Assembly (NCBI GenBank): GCA_043720875.1
Contig: JAYSRU010000045.1
Span: forward strand, 1-6,044
Origin: JAYSRU01 sp043720875
GTDB lineage: Bacteria; Bacteroidota; Bacteroidia; Flavobacteriales_D; Crocinitomicaceae
Reading direction: 5' to 3'
Length of the DNA stretch: 6,044 nt
The translations under genes were made by a program, and so were the position numbers. Of this stretch, positions 5,871 to 6,044 are shown in pieces (the first letter of the stretch is position 1; each line of letters starts with the position of its first letter). The notes beneath the pieces are model-generated. The model ran no database searches, was not told the origin of the DNA, and saw only the letters and a program-made list of their open reading frames with translations.

Positions 5871-6044
5871 ATGATAACAACAGACATCATCATCATCGGA
5901 GCAGGTCCGGTCGGGATCTTTACCGTATTTGAAGCAGGATTACTCAAACTCAAATGTCATTTAATAGATTCATTGCCGCAACCGGGTGGCCAATGTTCAG
6001 AAATATACCCTAAAAAGCCAATCTACGATATCCCAGGATTTCCG
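5871..6044 (+). CDS. Ferredoxin-NADP(+) reductase, thioredoxin-reductase-like FAD enzyme, 3'-truncated by window edge
   Basis: Only the first 58 residues are in the window. They form the FAD-binding Rossmann start: DIIIIGAGPVGIF (5-17) with the GxGPxG loop, an acidic residue Asp33 at the end of the second strand, then PGGQCSEIYPKKPIYDIPGFP (38-58). The GGQ...YPxKxIYDxPGFP pattern is typical of thioredoxin-reductase-like ferredoxin-NADP(+) reductases (YumC type), which move electrons from NADPH to ferredoxin. Thioredoxin reductase itself would look similar here but has a different sequence after GGQ; its diagnostic CxxC would lie beyond the window. In this cluster the likely job is to supply reduced ferredoxin to a siroheme sulfite reductase. 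It starts 25 bases after cysN with an A-rich leader. Confidence 0.87.
   Translation, partial: MITTDIIIIGAGPVGIFTVFEAGLLKLKCHLIDSLPQPGGQCSEIYPKKPIYDIPGFP

Noticed and set aside
5885..5897. Run of ATC repeats at the start of the last gene
   Set aside because: It simply encodes the Ile run of the first Rossmann strand and is too short to be a meaningful repeat.

Overview
This AT-rich window carries a one-directional (+ strand) gene cluster for assimilatory sulfate reduction and for making siroheme, the cofactor of sulfite reductase. The gene content, the A-rich leaders with no clear Shine-Dalgarno sites, the DUF2490-type protein with a signal peptide ending in ...RAQ|E, and the protein sequences themselves all suggest a member of the Bacteroidota, most likely a flavobacterium. 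That placement is inferred from remembered family features, not from a search.

Layout: (1) 1-644, the 3' part of a uroporphyrinogen-III C-methyltransferase gene (SUMT, cobA type); (2) 641-1291, a small exported DUF2490-like protein; (3) 1288-2775, an unusual fusion of a precorrin-2 dehydrogenase/ferrochelatase domain (the N-terminal part of CysG) to a TauE/SafE (TSUP) membrane transporter; (4) 2777-3460, an Fe-S adenylylsulfate (APS) reductase, cysH; (5) 3506-4402, sulfate adenylyltransferase subunit 2, cysD; (6) 4403-4600, a 198-base gap holding a long imperfect hairpin (4410-4524) and a second smaller one (4530-4558); (7) 4601-5845, sulfate adenylyltransferase GTPase subunit 1, cysN; (8) 5871-6044, the start of a thioredoxin-reductase-like ferredoxin-NADP(+) reductase. 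The first three genes overlap by 4 bases each (GTGA, then ATGA) and the fourth starts one base after the third stops, so genes 1-4 look translationally coupled.

How the genes fit together: CysDN would activate sulfate to APS. The Fe-S CysH would reduce APS directly to sulfite, so no APS kinase is needed, and none is present here or fused to CysN. Sulfite would then be reduced to sulfide by a siroheme sulfite reductase that is not in the window. SUMT makes precorrin-2 and the fusion protein's first domain would turn it into siroheme. The terminal reductase would supply reduced ferredoxin. The TSUP half of the fusion may move sulfite, sulfate or another sulfur compound across the inner membrane.

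The core pathway is ordinary. The points most worth a second look are the siroheme-synthase/TSUP fusion, the coupled DUF2490 gene sandwiched between two siroheme genes, and the 115-base imperfect inverted repeat between cysD and cysN, which looks like a MITE-type insertion or a large RNA hairpin.
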